Assembly: GCA_020747065.1 (NCBI GenBank)
Contig: JAGMVK010000003.1
Location: forward strand, 2,480,001-2,544,000
DNA: 64,000 bases
Origin: Cadophora sp. MPI-SDFR-AT-0126
Taxonomy: Eukaryota; Ascomycota; Leotiomycetes; Helotiales; Ploettnerulaceae
Reading direction: 5' to 3'
Positions within the stretch are counted from its first letter, which is position 1, and every line of letters starts with the position of its first letter. The notes under the pieces were generated by a model. That model had not been told where the DNA came from. It ran no database searches and saw nothing but the letters and a program-made list of their open reading frames with translations. The position numbers were made by a program, and so were the translations under genes. Shown in pieces: positions 10,978-21,916 of this stretch.

Positions 10978-11720
10978 TGTGACGCAAAGCTGGGGGAGGG
11001 TGGTTTTCAATGCAGAACAAAGAACAGCCGTCCGATCGCGGGGTATTCACGCAAGTCGGGGGCGCTCTGCTTTCACAGCGCACAGTTTATGCCGGGCGAA
11101 AATGATACAGGTAATGGCGTCGTATCACAGGTTGATATTGATAGCGAATGCAGGTCGGGTCGAGGGCGTGGGGTTCGCAATGGAATGGTGTAACTAAGTG
11201 TTGGGTTGTCTCTGCACATGAACTTTCGTAGATGCCCCACGTTGATGATGACTGGCCCTTGAAGGACTTGAAAAGCGGCACAAAGAGGTCCCGGGATCTA
11301 AAGTGACCTTAAACTCCACCAAACGTCCTGAAAAGTACTCAAGCTACAATTTCTTGTGGATGAATGTGGACGTCTTGGAAAGAACGTTCCTGAAATACAG
11401 AACGCTGTATTATCCTCTCTTATTAAGCCCAAACAGAAATTGTTCGTGACGTATCCTTCTCGATGCCGCCTTGTCGTACGAGTACGCTGGCTATTTTGAT
11501 AGAGGCTAGTATTTGGAGCTAAACTATATTGAGCCAAGTGCACCTTCGCTACTGGGAGGCAAGACCACACTCAAGAGTTTCGAGAATTTCGACAAAATCA
11601 GCCTGCTGTCAAGTCAAACTCCAACAACCACACTCTCCCGAATCCTCGCGCATTCATACAAGTCAGTGCACCGGAAACCCGAGATCACGAAGTAGGCACT
11701 GATAGGAATAGATCGCAAAT
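10978..11720. promoter_or_regulatory. Divergent promoter region between HIS1 and RPS28
   Basis: This 743-base gap holds the promoters of both genes. A TGACGTA element (CRE/bZIP-like) lies near 11447. I found no perfect TGACTCA in the gap itself. No coding frame is credible. Confidence 0.4.
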
Positions 11721-12135
11721 ATGGATTCCTCAAAGGTCCCAGTCAAGCTTGTGAAGGTTACCCGTGTGTTGGGTCGTACCGGTATGTTCGAATAATCGCG
11801 ATGAGGAGGATATATCCTGCGGAATGAGAGGAGAGGCTCTGATACTTTCTAGGTTCCCGTGGAGGTGTTACTCAAGTCAGAGTCGAGTTCATGGACGACA
11901 CCACCAGAAGCATTATCCGCAACGTCAAGGGACCAGGTACGGAAATTCCATCTTTTATTGAAAATTTCCAGCAATCTCAAAAATCGGCAAAACGAGGATG
12001 GAGGATGGAAACGGCTGGAAATTACAGACGGCGAGCTCTTGTATGGGGCAATATACTAACGTTGATTCTGCAGTCCGCGAAGACGACATCCTCTGCCTGC
12101 TCGAGTCCGAACGTGAGGCACGCAGATTGAGATAA
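11721..12135 (+). CDS. RPS28: 40S ribosomal protein S28 (eS28; 68 aa, 3 exons)
   Basis: Small-subunit ribosomal protein near the mRNA exit channel and decoding side. Exons: 11721-11781, 11853-11936, 12074-12135; introns of 71 and 137 bases. The spliced product starts [20 protein letters not shown], continues with [16 protein letters not shown] and [20 protein letters not shown], and ends [10 protein letters not shown]. This is essentially the universal eS28 sequence at the expected length, so the call is secure. The introns are larger relative to the exons than elsewhere in the window, as is common in ribosomal protein genes. Transcribed away from HIS1. Confidence 0.97.
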
Positions 12136-14296
12136 GGGATTTGGTTCTTGGAGTCGGAAAATGGAATTCTTTTGAGTCATCTTTGCAAGGCATTTGCGTC
12201 GGGATGGGTGTACTATGAGATCTTCGCTGCGGGAAGCTAAGGCAGATCTCGCAAATACAAGGTCCATGAACAACAGTTGAACGGCCAGAAAATTGAGAGC
12301 GAGACAACAGGTGTGAGATTTGTGATCGAGAGGGAATCTCTGGCATACTTGGATCGCGATACTTCTACCGATTTCTCAGGATATCCGCATCGTCCTGTTT
12401 TGTGGGAGAACAAGGTTTACCAAGTGGTACGGGCTTCTTCTCAGAGACACTACCATATCTTCCAGCTCAAAGCCTATACACCATACTCCTGTGGATATGC
12501 CCTCTCTGTAAAGCTGTGGGGAGAGGATGCAGCCGCAGTGCTTCGCGACAAACCACCTCTAACGCCGTTACTCGCCACATTCATTATCTCTTTCAGTGTC
12601 ATCGTCATCCAGAAGACCAGTTGGAAGCCAGTAGTGAGGCTGACTGTTGTCGTCATCAATGGTGTATTCCGAGTCTGATAGGCTTGCTCTCATTTTGTCT
12701 AGTATATTTCTCTGCTTCATGGCTCTTCTGCTCCATTCCTGTGGACCCCCGCCGGCGGCAGTCGAGAATGAAAGGAAGTAGATGCAAGTTATGTATGAAG
12801 CTAGATTGCTCCTCGAGCTAAGCATAAAATTGCCCTGTCCCGTTCGAAGTCGCCTCACCCAAATAAATCACTTCATTATCTCGGAGCCCTATATCCTCAG
12901 ACTTCTTATTCTGGTTTGAAATCAAATATTTCGGAATATGGTATCACTGGTTTTGGTTGTGATGATTCAACCAGTCCAATACAGTTGCATCTTTCTGATT
13001 TTCTCACTAAAGCAGCTGCTAACAAGCTTCAAACAAACAAAAAGTCTCAAAACTCCGGTATGTTCCTGCTCCTCAAGTTACGTAGCCCTTCAGTTCTAAA
13101 CAGTGATAGAAAAGGATCTGAAGCGATCTCTGAGACGGTCTAGAGCATTGAATCGTAGAGCCCGTATTCCTACCTAGTAAATGAGTTGATAATAATGGAT
13201 TGCTCCTTTCTTGAGCATATCTAGATAGCACATGCTGTCATCAGCATGAGGATTCAATATCAGCATGGCAGGCACATGATCGTTATCGATTTCCCAAATA
13301 GGCAGTACTTTTCTTGTTTATAGTACAGCCACCTGCACTTCATCATCCTCTGAACGTATGCCTTCAGCCTAGCGACGGAAGTCGGTGCAACGCTGGAGAC
13401 CGGATTCGCAAGCTTAAATTGTTTGATCAACGAATAGGAAGCTTTTCTTTACGGACCCTGTACTACCGAAGAACCCAAAGACGACAGCAAATATCATAGG
13501 TGGGCAGCTTTCAAGGAGTTGCGAGCATATCATATGATATTCTCCCTGCAGGAGGTTTGTGTGTGAAAAAGGCAATCACGCATCAGCTATCACAAATAAG
13601 TTTCACCTCTCGAGGGAAAGTAACAGCAATCTTTTAATTCTTTGCGAAGGATGACACCCAAGCTTCATCGAAGTAACCTCGGCCTTCCAAGACATGGGGA
13701 TGGGAATGATGTACAGCAGGGGTTCGTCCCGAAACCCCTCCGTGCCCGTCTCCACATCTTGCATCTCGGCCAATCATCATGGCTCGCATCAACTTACATC
13801 TAAGCTTGAATAGGAACTCTTCATGTAGTCGCACCGAAAGTGTCAGGACGGCTTTCGCATCGACAGCTTCGCGCCCTCAGCCACCCCAAGCTGCCTGGTG
13901 CTTGCACTTCTCTTCCTTTAACGCTGTTCTGCTTGCATATAACTTTCATCTGTTCTCGTCTCTCCTCCTAATGTTTAGTATCCGACCACTTCCGCCTCTC
14001 ACCGGCTACACTCAATCTGCATTTCAGCGTTGAAACTTCCTACGAACCAAATCCCGAGGGCCAATGCCAGGAAGAAAACGAATCTAAATATCTACCACGG
14101 CCCCCCAGATCGACTGCTCGTTGCGATTTCAGTTTCTGGCAACTTATCCTGTACGGCTGGTACCATGTAAGTCTTTAATTTATGTTATTGTCTGTATATG
14201 ATAATCTCTGATATCAAAAAGAAACAGGCTACTACCCCACCTGCTACCCCGCCAACTGCGCAAAATTTACAATTCTCGATCTGCGAGTTGCCCACA
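12136..14296. other. Long non-coding stretch between RPS28 and the P450 gene
   Basis: About 2.2 kb without a convincing gene. A 133-residue plus-strand frame at 12277-12678 starts inside the RPS28 3' side and has no family features. The right end should contain the P450 promoter and 5' UTR. I see no repeats or transposon relics. Confidence 0.4.
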
Positions 14297-16041
14297 ATGT
14301 CTGGAATACCTATCAAGCCGATAACAGTGTTTTCGGCTGCAACATCGGCGTTTCTTGTTGGATTCAGACCAGATTTACTTGTATTCTCGCGGCCGAGTTA
14401 TGTTGGGACCTTTTTGCAGATCTGGATCCTGTCATTCTCAATATGGGCATTCTACAAGATTGTCTTATATCCCAAATACTTCTCTCCGCTCAGACACTTC
14501 CCTACGCCTCCTGGTGGGAGTTGGTGGAATGGTCACTTTGATCAGATTAAGGCTTTGCCTACTGGAGGACCAATGATTAATTGGTATGTTTGGCGCGGAA
14601 ATTGCGGGTACCAAAAGCTGATCATGTTGATAGGATCGAGAGTGTCCCAAACGATGGCATCATACGATACATGGGAATGTTCAACTCTGAACGTCTCTTC
14701 ATCACCAGTCCCAAAGGTCTCGGCGAAGTTCTTGTTACCAAGAACTACGATTTCATCAAGCCATCTCACGTTGCCACCGGACTAGGACGACTGCTGGGTA
14801 TTGGTGTGCTACTGGCAGAAGGCGACGAGCACAAAAGGCAGAGGAAGAACCTGATGCCAGCATTTGCTTATCGTCATGTAAAGGACCTTGTTCCAGTCTT
14901 CTGGAATAAGTCTCGAGAGGCTGTACTCGCAATGACCGAACACATTAATGCCGGCGGCATGCCTAACTCAGAATTACCACCTTCTCAGAAACGTCCAGAT
15001 GTTGAAAATGATGACGCAGTCATGGAGGTGGGAGAATGGGCGAGCAGAGCCACCCTCGATATCATCGGATTGGCAGGAATGGGACAAGACTTCGGAGCAA
15101 TCAAAGATCCCAACACAGAGCTCAATCGCACTTACAGAACTGTCTTCAAACCATCCAGACAAGCAGCTATTCTAGGCCTTCTCAATATATTCCTCCCCGG
15201 TTGGTTCGTCCGTAACCTACCAGTGAAGCGAAATGGCGAGATCGAGGCTGCCGCAGCAATCATCCGAACTACCTGCCGACAACTCATCCGCGTTAAGAAG
15301 GACAAACTCGAGAAAGGCGAACTTACAGATGTTGATATTCTCAGTGTAGCCCTTGAGAGCGGTGGCTTCAGCGAAGAGAACCTCGTTGATCAATTGATGA
15401 CTTTCCTGGCTGCTGGACACGAAACGACTGCTACTGCCATGACCTGGGCCATCTACATGCTCTGTCTCCACCCCGAAGTTCAGACGAAGTTGCGGGCAGA
15501 GATCAGAGAAAAACTACCTTGTGTCAACGGCAACGAAGATGTCACAACCCAGGATATCGACCATATGCCCTACCTGAACGCTGTCTGCAACGAAGTCCTG
15601 CGGTACTATCCACCTGTTCCACTCACTCTCCGCGACGCCGCTCAGGATACAACCGTCCTTGGGCAAGCCGTTCCAAAAGGTACTCGTGTAATGATGGTTC
15701 CATGGGCAATCAACAAATCGAAAGAACTCTGGGGGCCGGACGGTGGCAAGTTCAATCCAGACCGCTGGCTACCATCCGAAAAGAATCCTCACAGCGCGAA
15801 CGGAGGCGCCCAGAGTAACTACTCATACTTGACATTCTTGCACGGTCCGCGCAGCTGTATCGGACAAGCATTCGCAAAAGCTGAATTCATGTGTCTCCTC
15901 GCGGCATGGGTTGGCAGATTCGAATTTGCGCTGAACGACGAGCGGGAACTGGACGAGAAGAATGTCGTTATCAAGGGAGGCGTCACTGCCAAACCAGCGA
16001 AAGGTATGTACGTCAAGACGAAAGTAGTGGATGGATGGTAG
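14297..16041 (+). CDS. Cytochrome P450 monooxygenase (564 aa, 2 exons)
   Basis: Haem-thiolate monooxygenase, probably anchored in the ER membrane. Exon 1 is 14297-14583; intron 14584-14633 (50 bases); exon 2 is 14634-16041. N-terminal hydrophobic segments (around residues 10-60) are followed by a proline-rich hinge (FPTPPGG). The I-helix reads AAGHETTATAMTW, the K-helix ExxR motif is EVLR, the PERF-type motif is NPDRW, and the haem-binding loop is FLHGPRSCIGQAFAK with the axial Cys near residue 503. All key residues are present, so it is probably functional. The length is slightly above the usual ~500-530. The substrate cannot be told. It may belong with the metabolic genes at 2-9 kb, but HIS1 and RPS28 intervene. 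Confidence 0.93.
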
Positions 16042-17278
16042 AAAGATCACATTTGCAATTAAGAAATGGTGAATGGAGTTGGAGTGATATTATGAATATA
16101 CGATGCATAATGGATGACTGGCATGGACCGGCTTGTAATGGAAGCATCTCTGCAGGATATGGACTTGCTTGTTAGAGTCGTCGGGCTTCGTCTCCAGGAA
16201 ATGGAGCTTGTACTGTACGTCTTGTACCTTAACTGTAATGATTGAAAAGAATACCGCAAATTAGCTACATAATCGCCATGCACTTAAACAGCACATAGCT
16301 CGAGACTGAAATTTCTCGTCTCAAGTAGCCCTTGTAACTTCCATGCTCTCGCACAGCATGGCCTTTGAAGCAACTAATTTTCCCAGTCCAAGAAGTCTGA
16401 CTCTAATGTTCAAGAGTGAGTTCAGCACAAGTTCACCACATTAACAGACGCACCCAAGCACCATCCTATCGCATTCCGACGACTGAAAACATATCACCGA
16501 GACCAGCACACAGATCGATGTCTACGGTTTTGCCGATGCATTCCCTGTTGAACCGCGAGGATTTCGTTGCGAAAAACACCAGGAGTACCCCTGTGGCCTG
16601 GCTTGTACCGGGTTTAATGAGACCAGATGTATTGTTCGAGTGTTGTTGCCAAGACGTGAAATAGTAAATGACGGAAAGACGTGGAGACTGGTATCGATAC
16701 TGAATTTGGGGAATCGCATTGATACAAGTCTTTGATGGCGAGGTTTTATAGCTGGTAGTATTGACAATGAGACATTCTACCAGCTTCATGGTGGAAAGAG
16801 AGATGGGATACTACGAGTCAACAGCCTGACATGACTACCTTCGCATCGCCTTCCCTTACCTTAGCCTTCCCTGTCATCCTGGCTGACGTTGCGAGTGATC
16901 AGCCTGATGAGCTCCCCTGCAAGGGACTTCTAGAAGATTCAGGAGATTGGGATCTGAGAGAAAACGTGGCAACGTATCTCAGAACCGAAAAAAGGGCTGA
17001 TTGTTTGACTCGTTCGATCGACGGATGGATCATGGATTGTGTTGAGATTTTTAGAGTTTGCGAATTCAGGTTCCAGAACGTCGCAGGCCGGGCAAGGGGT
17101 ATTGACTTTCGTAGGTGTTGGGAAAAGGAGTTCTAGAAGCTTGAATGAATGAAGGATATTATGAGAGATGAATGAGGAAACGCTCATTTAGGGTTTGATA
17201 TTCTGATGAAAGATTGATTGGCATGAAGTCTGGCATTATTTCATTCGTAACTTTTATACACTTGGGCAGCAGCCATGC
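16042..17278. other. Intergenic between convergent P450 and PP2A activator genes
   Basis: The two flanking genes point towards each other. Several short frames occur on both strands (for example 16466-16789 minus and 16831-17136 plus), but none has a family signature or splice support. Nothing else is evident. Confidence 0.35.
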
Positions 17279-18577
17279 TTAATCGAATGGTATACGCCTC
17301 AGACTCTGTCCTCCAGCACCTCTCTTCTTCGCCTCTAGAGCTGCTGCAACACTGCTGGGCACTTTGATGCCGCAGCAATCGCCCCAGCTATTCATCTGAT
17401 GCACATGTCTCATGCCATCCACCATTACCACGGTCTCTCCGCCTTCGGGGTCTTCTTCTTCGCTCGGAACTCCGAACTCTTCCTCTGTGCTCATTTCTCC
17501 AACCGCTGGTACTAAAGATCCGAATAGAAAATGCTGCATGACAGGCAGTTTCTTCAGAACTTCAGCCACGAACATTCGACGCATTCCAGCCTCGACTTTG
17601 CTCCATGATTTGGCGGATGATATGTCATCTAACATGGGACTGTGCCAGCGTAGGCCTTCAACATTCTTTACGCTGTTGACAAAGTTTACTTGGCCCAAGT
17701 AAAGATAGTCGTTGCCGTATTCTTCCAGTATAAGATTCTGGTGGATGGACAGTGGCCGGATGAAGGGGTGGTGGAGGAGTTGCGAAGATCCGAATAGGAA
17801 GGGGAGGAATTGGTAATCATCGAGACCCCATACTCCGTGCGAACCAGCAGGCTCCAGGTAATATGATGATTGTATTATTCTCATCAGTGAAAGGTATTTT
17901 GTGAAGACTTTCAGGACCAGGGGCCGAAAGTCGGATCGGGTGACGATGCCGAGTTGATAGAGACATAGCAGCCACAGCATGAAATTCAGCTCGTGTCCCG
18001 ATCCATAATCTATTCTTGTGCGATTGCCAAAGGACTGCAGGAAGTATGTAGAGATCTCTGTGATGGCAGCAGAAGAGGTGATGCCCAGCTGCTTGTGCCA
18101 CTCAATATGCTCCTCCGCAGCTAGGTCGAGGAAGTCGCGGAAGCCTTTATTTCCAAACCGGGAATCTCCTTGCTCTTCTGGAGGACTTCGCTCGACAACG
18201 TTCTGCACTTTATCGAGTATTTGGAGGATTGTCTTGACCGCTAGGCTTAGGTCGCCATCTCGTATTGCTGAAACTGGAGTATCTACCACTGATTCCGTAA
18301 GGCCGAATACAAAGCCCACAACTAGCTTGTATGTGGGTGACGCGAGGAATAAATCGTGGTCTTTCGGCGAGAGGATCCGTCTTGAAGGTTTCTTGAAGGT
18401 CAAAATTGAGAGATCTGGTGGGGAGGGTAGCTCCGGGGTTTCTGGGACGGGTAACGGATTTGCCGAAGGTGCCTGTCGGCGGCGAGGTTGTAATTTTGGT
18501 AAACGATCTCGTAAATCAGGTATTGTCGAAGATGGCACGTGTTTGGAGCTCGCGGGAGTCTCTGCTGTTGATGGCAT
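17279..18577 (-). CDS. RRD2: Serine/threonine protein phosphatase 2A activator (PTPA family; 432 aa)
   Basis: Peptidyl-prolyl isomerase-like activator of PP2A. Intronless, from the ATG at 18577 (MPSTAETPASSK); in-frame codons further upstream lack an ATG and overlap the divergent promoter. A low-complexity Pro/Ser N-terminus (~70 residues) precedes the PTPA domain (about residues 85-400). Family stretches include DFLDLAAEEHIEWHKQLG, IDYGSGHELNFMLWL, GVWGLDDYQFLPFLFGSSQL and MFVAEVLKKLPVMQHFLFGS. An acidic segment (EEEFGVPSEEEDPE) precedes the C-terminal WGDCCGIKVPSS. Fungi have two paralogues, Rrd1 and Rrd2; I favour Rrd2 but the choice is not certain. Divergent from RRP46, 238 bases between start codons. 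Confidence 0.88.
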   Translation of the reverse strand: MPSTAETPASSKHVPSSTIPDLRDRLPKLQPRRRQAPSANPLPVPETPELPSPPDLSILTFKKPSRRILSPKDHDLFLASPTYKLVVGFVFGLTESVVDTPVSAIRDGDLSLAVKTILQILDKVQNVVERSPPEEQGDSRFGNKGFRDFLDLAAEEHIEWHKQLGITSSAAITEISTYFLQSFGNRTRIDYGSGHELNFMLWLLCLYQLGIVTRSDFRPLVLKVFTKYLSLMRIIQSSYYLEPAGSHGVWGLDDYQFLPFLFGSSQLLHHPFIRPLSIHQNLILEEYGNDYLYLGQVNFVNSVKNVEGLRWHSPMLDDISSAKSWSKVEAGMRRMFVAEVLKKLPVMQHFLFGSLVPAVGEMSTEEEFGVPSEEEDPEGGETVVMVDGMRHVHQMNSWGDCCGIKVPSSVAAALEAKKRGAGGQSLRRIPFD

Positions 18578-18815
18578 TTTGGTTGTTGATTTTGTTGCTT
18601 GTTTTGCTTCTCGAGACGGTGACAGTGGTGTTGATCGCCAGGGCACTTTGAAGGAGGGGTGGCGGCGATAGCGTCCGCATTTTAGCGTCACGCCACTGGA
18701 GCGGGCCAAAAAAGCTAATCGAAATAATATCGGGGTAGATCAACAACACGGCTTCTTGACTTGACGACGACGACGACTTCTTATTTCACAGTTCAGAACT
18801 CTCAAGCTGCCCGTG

Positions 18816-19692
18816 ATGGCACCCTCAGTAGAACCGACAGCAATTCTGTCGCATGTACACCGTACAGATGGCTCCGCAACATTTTCACAAAATGGCTACA
18901 CAGTCATTGGCGCAGTTAATGGACCCCTCGAAATTCAACGGCGCGACGAGCTTCCTGAAGAGGCTGCAATTGATCTTATCGTACGACCTGCGGCTGGTGT
19001 TGGAGGTCTGGAGCCCTCTTCCGAACACATTTGCCTCATTGCGGTTATACTGACTTTACGAGTTTTAGGTACGCGGGAGCGACATCTTGAATCCATCCTG
19101 CAATCTACCCTCCGCCAGATCGTACTCATTCACAACTTCCCGCGAACCTTAATTCAAATCACTCTCCAGATCACGAGCATACCTGAGATTGATACTGCGG
19201 GGTCAAAGTTGACACAAGCAGGCTCGGTACTTACACATGTAACTGTCCTGTGGTAGATAGAGGCTGACCCGATACACCCAGAATCTACCTATCCTTCCCA
19301 CACTCCTTCAAACCGCAGTTCTGGCTCTACTGTCCGCCTCGATACCTCTCTCCATGAGCCTGACCTCGACGTTCCTTGCTTTAGCTTCAGACGGCTCCCA
19401 CAGGAGGGTTATTGTAAACCCAACGCTCCTTGAATCTCAAGCTGCCAGCTCTGTCCATGTGATGGCTTTTACATCGCATGGGGACTTAGTGGTTGCGGAG
19501 AGTGAAGGGGACTTTACGCTGAAAGATTGGGAAGCGCTTCATGACGCGGCTAAAGAAATATGCTGCGACGATTCAAGTACATCTGGAGACATGGGTGATG
19601 AGGGCATGGGTGAGAAGAATGAGAGCTTGTTGATGTTTGTCAAATCAACACTGGAGGACAAGATCGAGCGTGATCTCCACTGGAAAGACTGA
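18816..19692 (+). CDS. RRP46: Exosome complex core subunit Rrp46 (EXOSC5; 252 aa, 3 exons)
   Basis: RNase PH-like, catalytically inactive ring subunit of the nuclear and cytoplasmic RNA exosome. Exons 18816-19005, 19069-19226 and 19282-19692 close exactly in frame; introns are 63 and 55 bases. The N-terminus contains the RNase PH pattern (DGSATFSQNGYTVIGAVNGP, then DELPEEAAIDLIVRPAAG). The middle reads TRERHLESILQSTLRQIVL and PRTLIQITLQI. The C-terminal half has LLQTAVLALLSASIPL, LVVAESEGDFTL and an acidic loop. The length is close to the family norm (~225-250). Shares a short bidirectional promoter with the PP2A activator gene. Confidence 0.9.
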
Positions 19693-21916
19693 ATGGACCG
19701 GGCGAAGCTTAATTGTTACCGTCTCCACGAATCCACGGCCGCCAAAACGTTTCACGATAGCTGATCAAGGATTCCCGCCGCGTGGAACAGACATGACAGC
19801 GCTTTCTGAGGGAAAAGAATATGTGGAAATTGCAAAGGCATGAATGCCAAGATAAGGAGAATTCACAGCGGCTCAGCTCCCTGAAGAAGCTAGGATCGGA
19901 CCGTGGGGTTCACGATTCATGAAGGAAGGATTTTAGCTTAAAAATAGAGTGACATGAAAATGTCTTGGGGGATCTTGATTTTGGAGATCTGAATGGCAGA
20001 TAGACAAAATGCGACAAGCATTCGGTAGCGAGGCGGTTTGGGCTATCCGAGCCCCTGATTGAAGCGAAGTTTCACAGACGCTCAGTCCCCAATGAACGTG
20101 GCGACCTGCCCTTGCTTTTGTGACAGTAATCGGTACCTTCGGAGCTTGTTGACACAAATGGCCAATTCAGGATGCAATGCTTGCTGATTACCCCTTTTCT
20201 TGACAGCGTGGGGCGGTAGTGCTGTGGCTGCTTGAAGCTTTCCAGCCTCAGAGGATCAGACGAAGACTCGAAGAAATACGTAGTCGCCCAGCCTCAACAG
20301 TGTTTGATAGCCCGGAGCACATGCCTCAAGAAGCGTCTGCCCCACTGGTCGGCTTGCCGTGGTCAAAACATCATGCAGATGTCAAGTGTACCGGGGGGCT
20401 GGCTGGCTGGGAGCTGATACTTGTCGCCGGTGCCCATGGACTGAAAACGTTAGCCTGTCACGCCCGTGATCTTTGAGACGACGATACATCGAAACTCGCC
20501 TGCGAATGCTCCCCGCCCGTCGTGGGCAATGGTGGATACGAAGTAGCTCCAATGACCGCGACTGGTATAAGACAGACAACTTTGGACCTACGCTTTGGAC
20601 TGTCTGTTCTGCAGTCTTCCTCCCCAGACCCAACGCACCAGCTACCACTTCCAAGCAGAGCTCTGGCAGCTTGTGCAATTCTTCTTACCTTTCGTTTGCC
20701 TTCTTCATCCATTCTTGTTTCTTCTTCGCCGAATAATGTTCACCTGCTGCACCTAGACTACATCTGTTTATTGTTGCATTTTCGGGCGTCGATTCATTTT
20801 AATAGACCATAGACCAGGCGTCATTTTTTCCCTTTCCTTCTTGTTATCTCGATACCCGCATTCGGCGACATCAACACCACAGCAGCCTTGCATCAGTCGT
20901 ATTCTATATATACCTGCCTATCTTCTCTTCACATCCATCTCAATTTCTGCAACCTGCAATCTGTCACTATCACTATCACTATCACCAATATTAGCTTCTC
21001 GACAAGCGCTGCTCAGAAGGTTTGACCTGCATTTGGAAACTCGGATCGACGAGTAGGGACCGACATCACACCCACCTGCATCCTGCAGCCAGCTTCTCTC
21101 GCTTAAGTGACAGCTTCGATCGATCGAGTAAGTAAAGTTTCTTCATGCATCATCGTCGACATCTCCAAATCTGGATCTGTCAGGTTTCGGGGTCAAGCCA
21201 GTCCCGAACCTCTCCACCATCACATGGACAACACACCAGAGCTTCTCACCATCGTGGACGGACTTCATTGCGGGAGCCAGCCCAAGTGTGGTTAGGGAAT
21301 CTGGCTGGCTGGCTGGCTGGCGCTGTCCCGCCTCCCGCAATTGGCATGTCAATCACATCACCGAAGTCACTTCGACCGACCCCTCATTCTTGACTTCTGT
21401 CTGTCTGCAGAATATCACAGCACAAATATCAAAAACATCCGCGATCACCTGCTACTCCACGGCACAGCAAACCCAATCGGATTCATGGCTATCGAGATGG
21501 CGCAGTCGTGATATATGGTTGACGGTGCTAACTAAACTCTCAGCAAGACTCACTCTCCGGACGGATAAAGAAAGGCTTTGATCAGAAATCAAAAATAACT
21601 CCGGTTGCTTCCCTCGGACATCCTTCCTTCCCCACATCTATTTTGAAATACACATCCACTTGGTAATATTGGCCCGCCAGCAATATTGCAACAACTCAAC
21701 ACGATTCAGCACAATATTTCAAGAAAGATCTGTTCCAGTCACTTCGGTCCGCTTCACTGCCAAACCGAATCAACAATTCTACTCTTATTAGCTTGTCCTC
21801 GTCCTCCCCGACTAGGTTCCGTCCGATATAAAGCCATCCCGCCGGAAAGCCTTATCAACACATCCCGGTCTTAATAATTTCAACTCCGAGCCTCCACTCC
21901 CAGCCAGCACTCCATC
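19693..21916. promoter_or_regulatory. Long region upstream of the NAD kinase gene
   Basis: About 2.2 kb without a credible gene. It contains small repeats: TCACTA three times at 20964-20981 and CTGG five times at 21301-21320. A TATAAA lies at 21827-21832, 85 bases before the NAD kinase ATG. The last ~300 bases are rich in C and T, as in fungal core promoters. Most of the stretch may be a long promoter or 5' leader. Confidence 0.45.
21301..21320. repeat. CTGG tetranucleotide repeat (5 copies)
   Basis: Five perfect CTGG units; a shorter GGCTGGCTGGCTGG tract occurs near 20396-20411. Both lie in the region upstream of the NAD kinase. Confidence 0.8.

Noticed and set aside
11782..11852. Box C/D-like words (CGATGAGG and CTGA) in RPS28 intron 1, suggesting an intronic snoRNA
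   Set aside because: Box C is imperfect, no terminal stem is evident and the 71-base intron leaves too little room.
12277..12678. 133-codon plus-strand frame downstream of RPS28
   Set aside because: Begins in the presumed 3' UTR and has no recognisable domain.
18018..18671. 217-codon plus-strand open frame
   Set aside because: Antisense to the PP2A activator gene, which has clear family motifs on the other strand.
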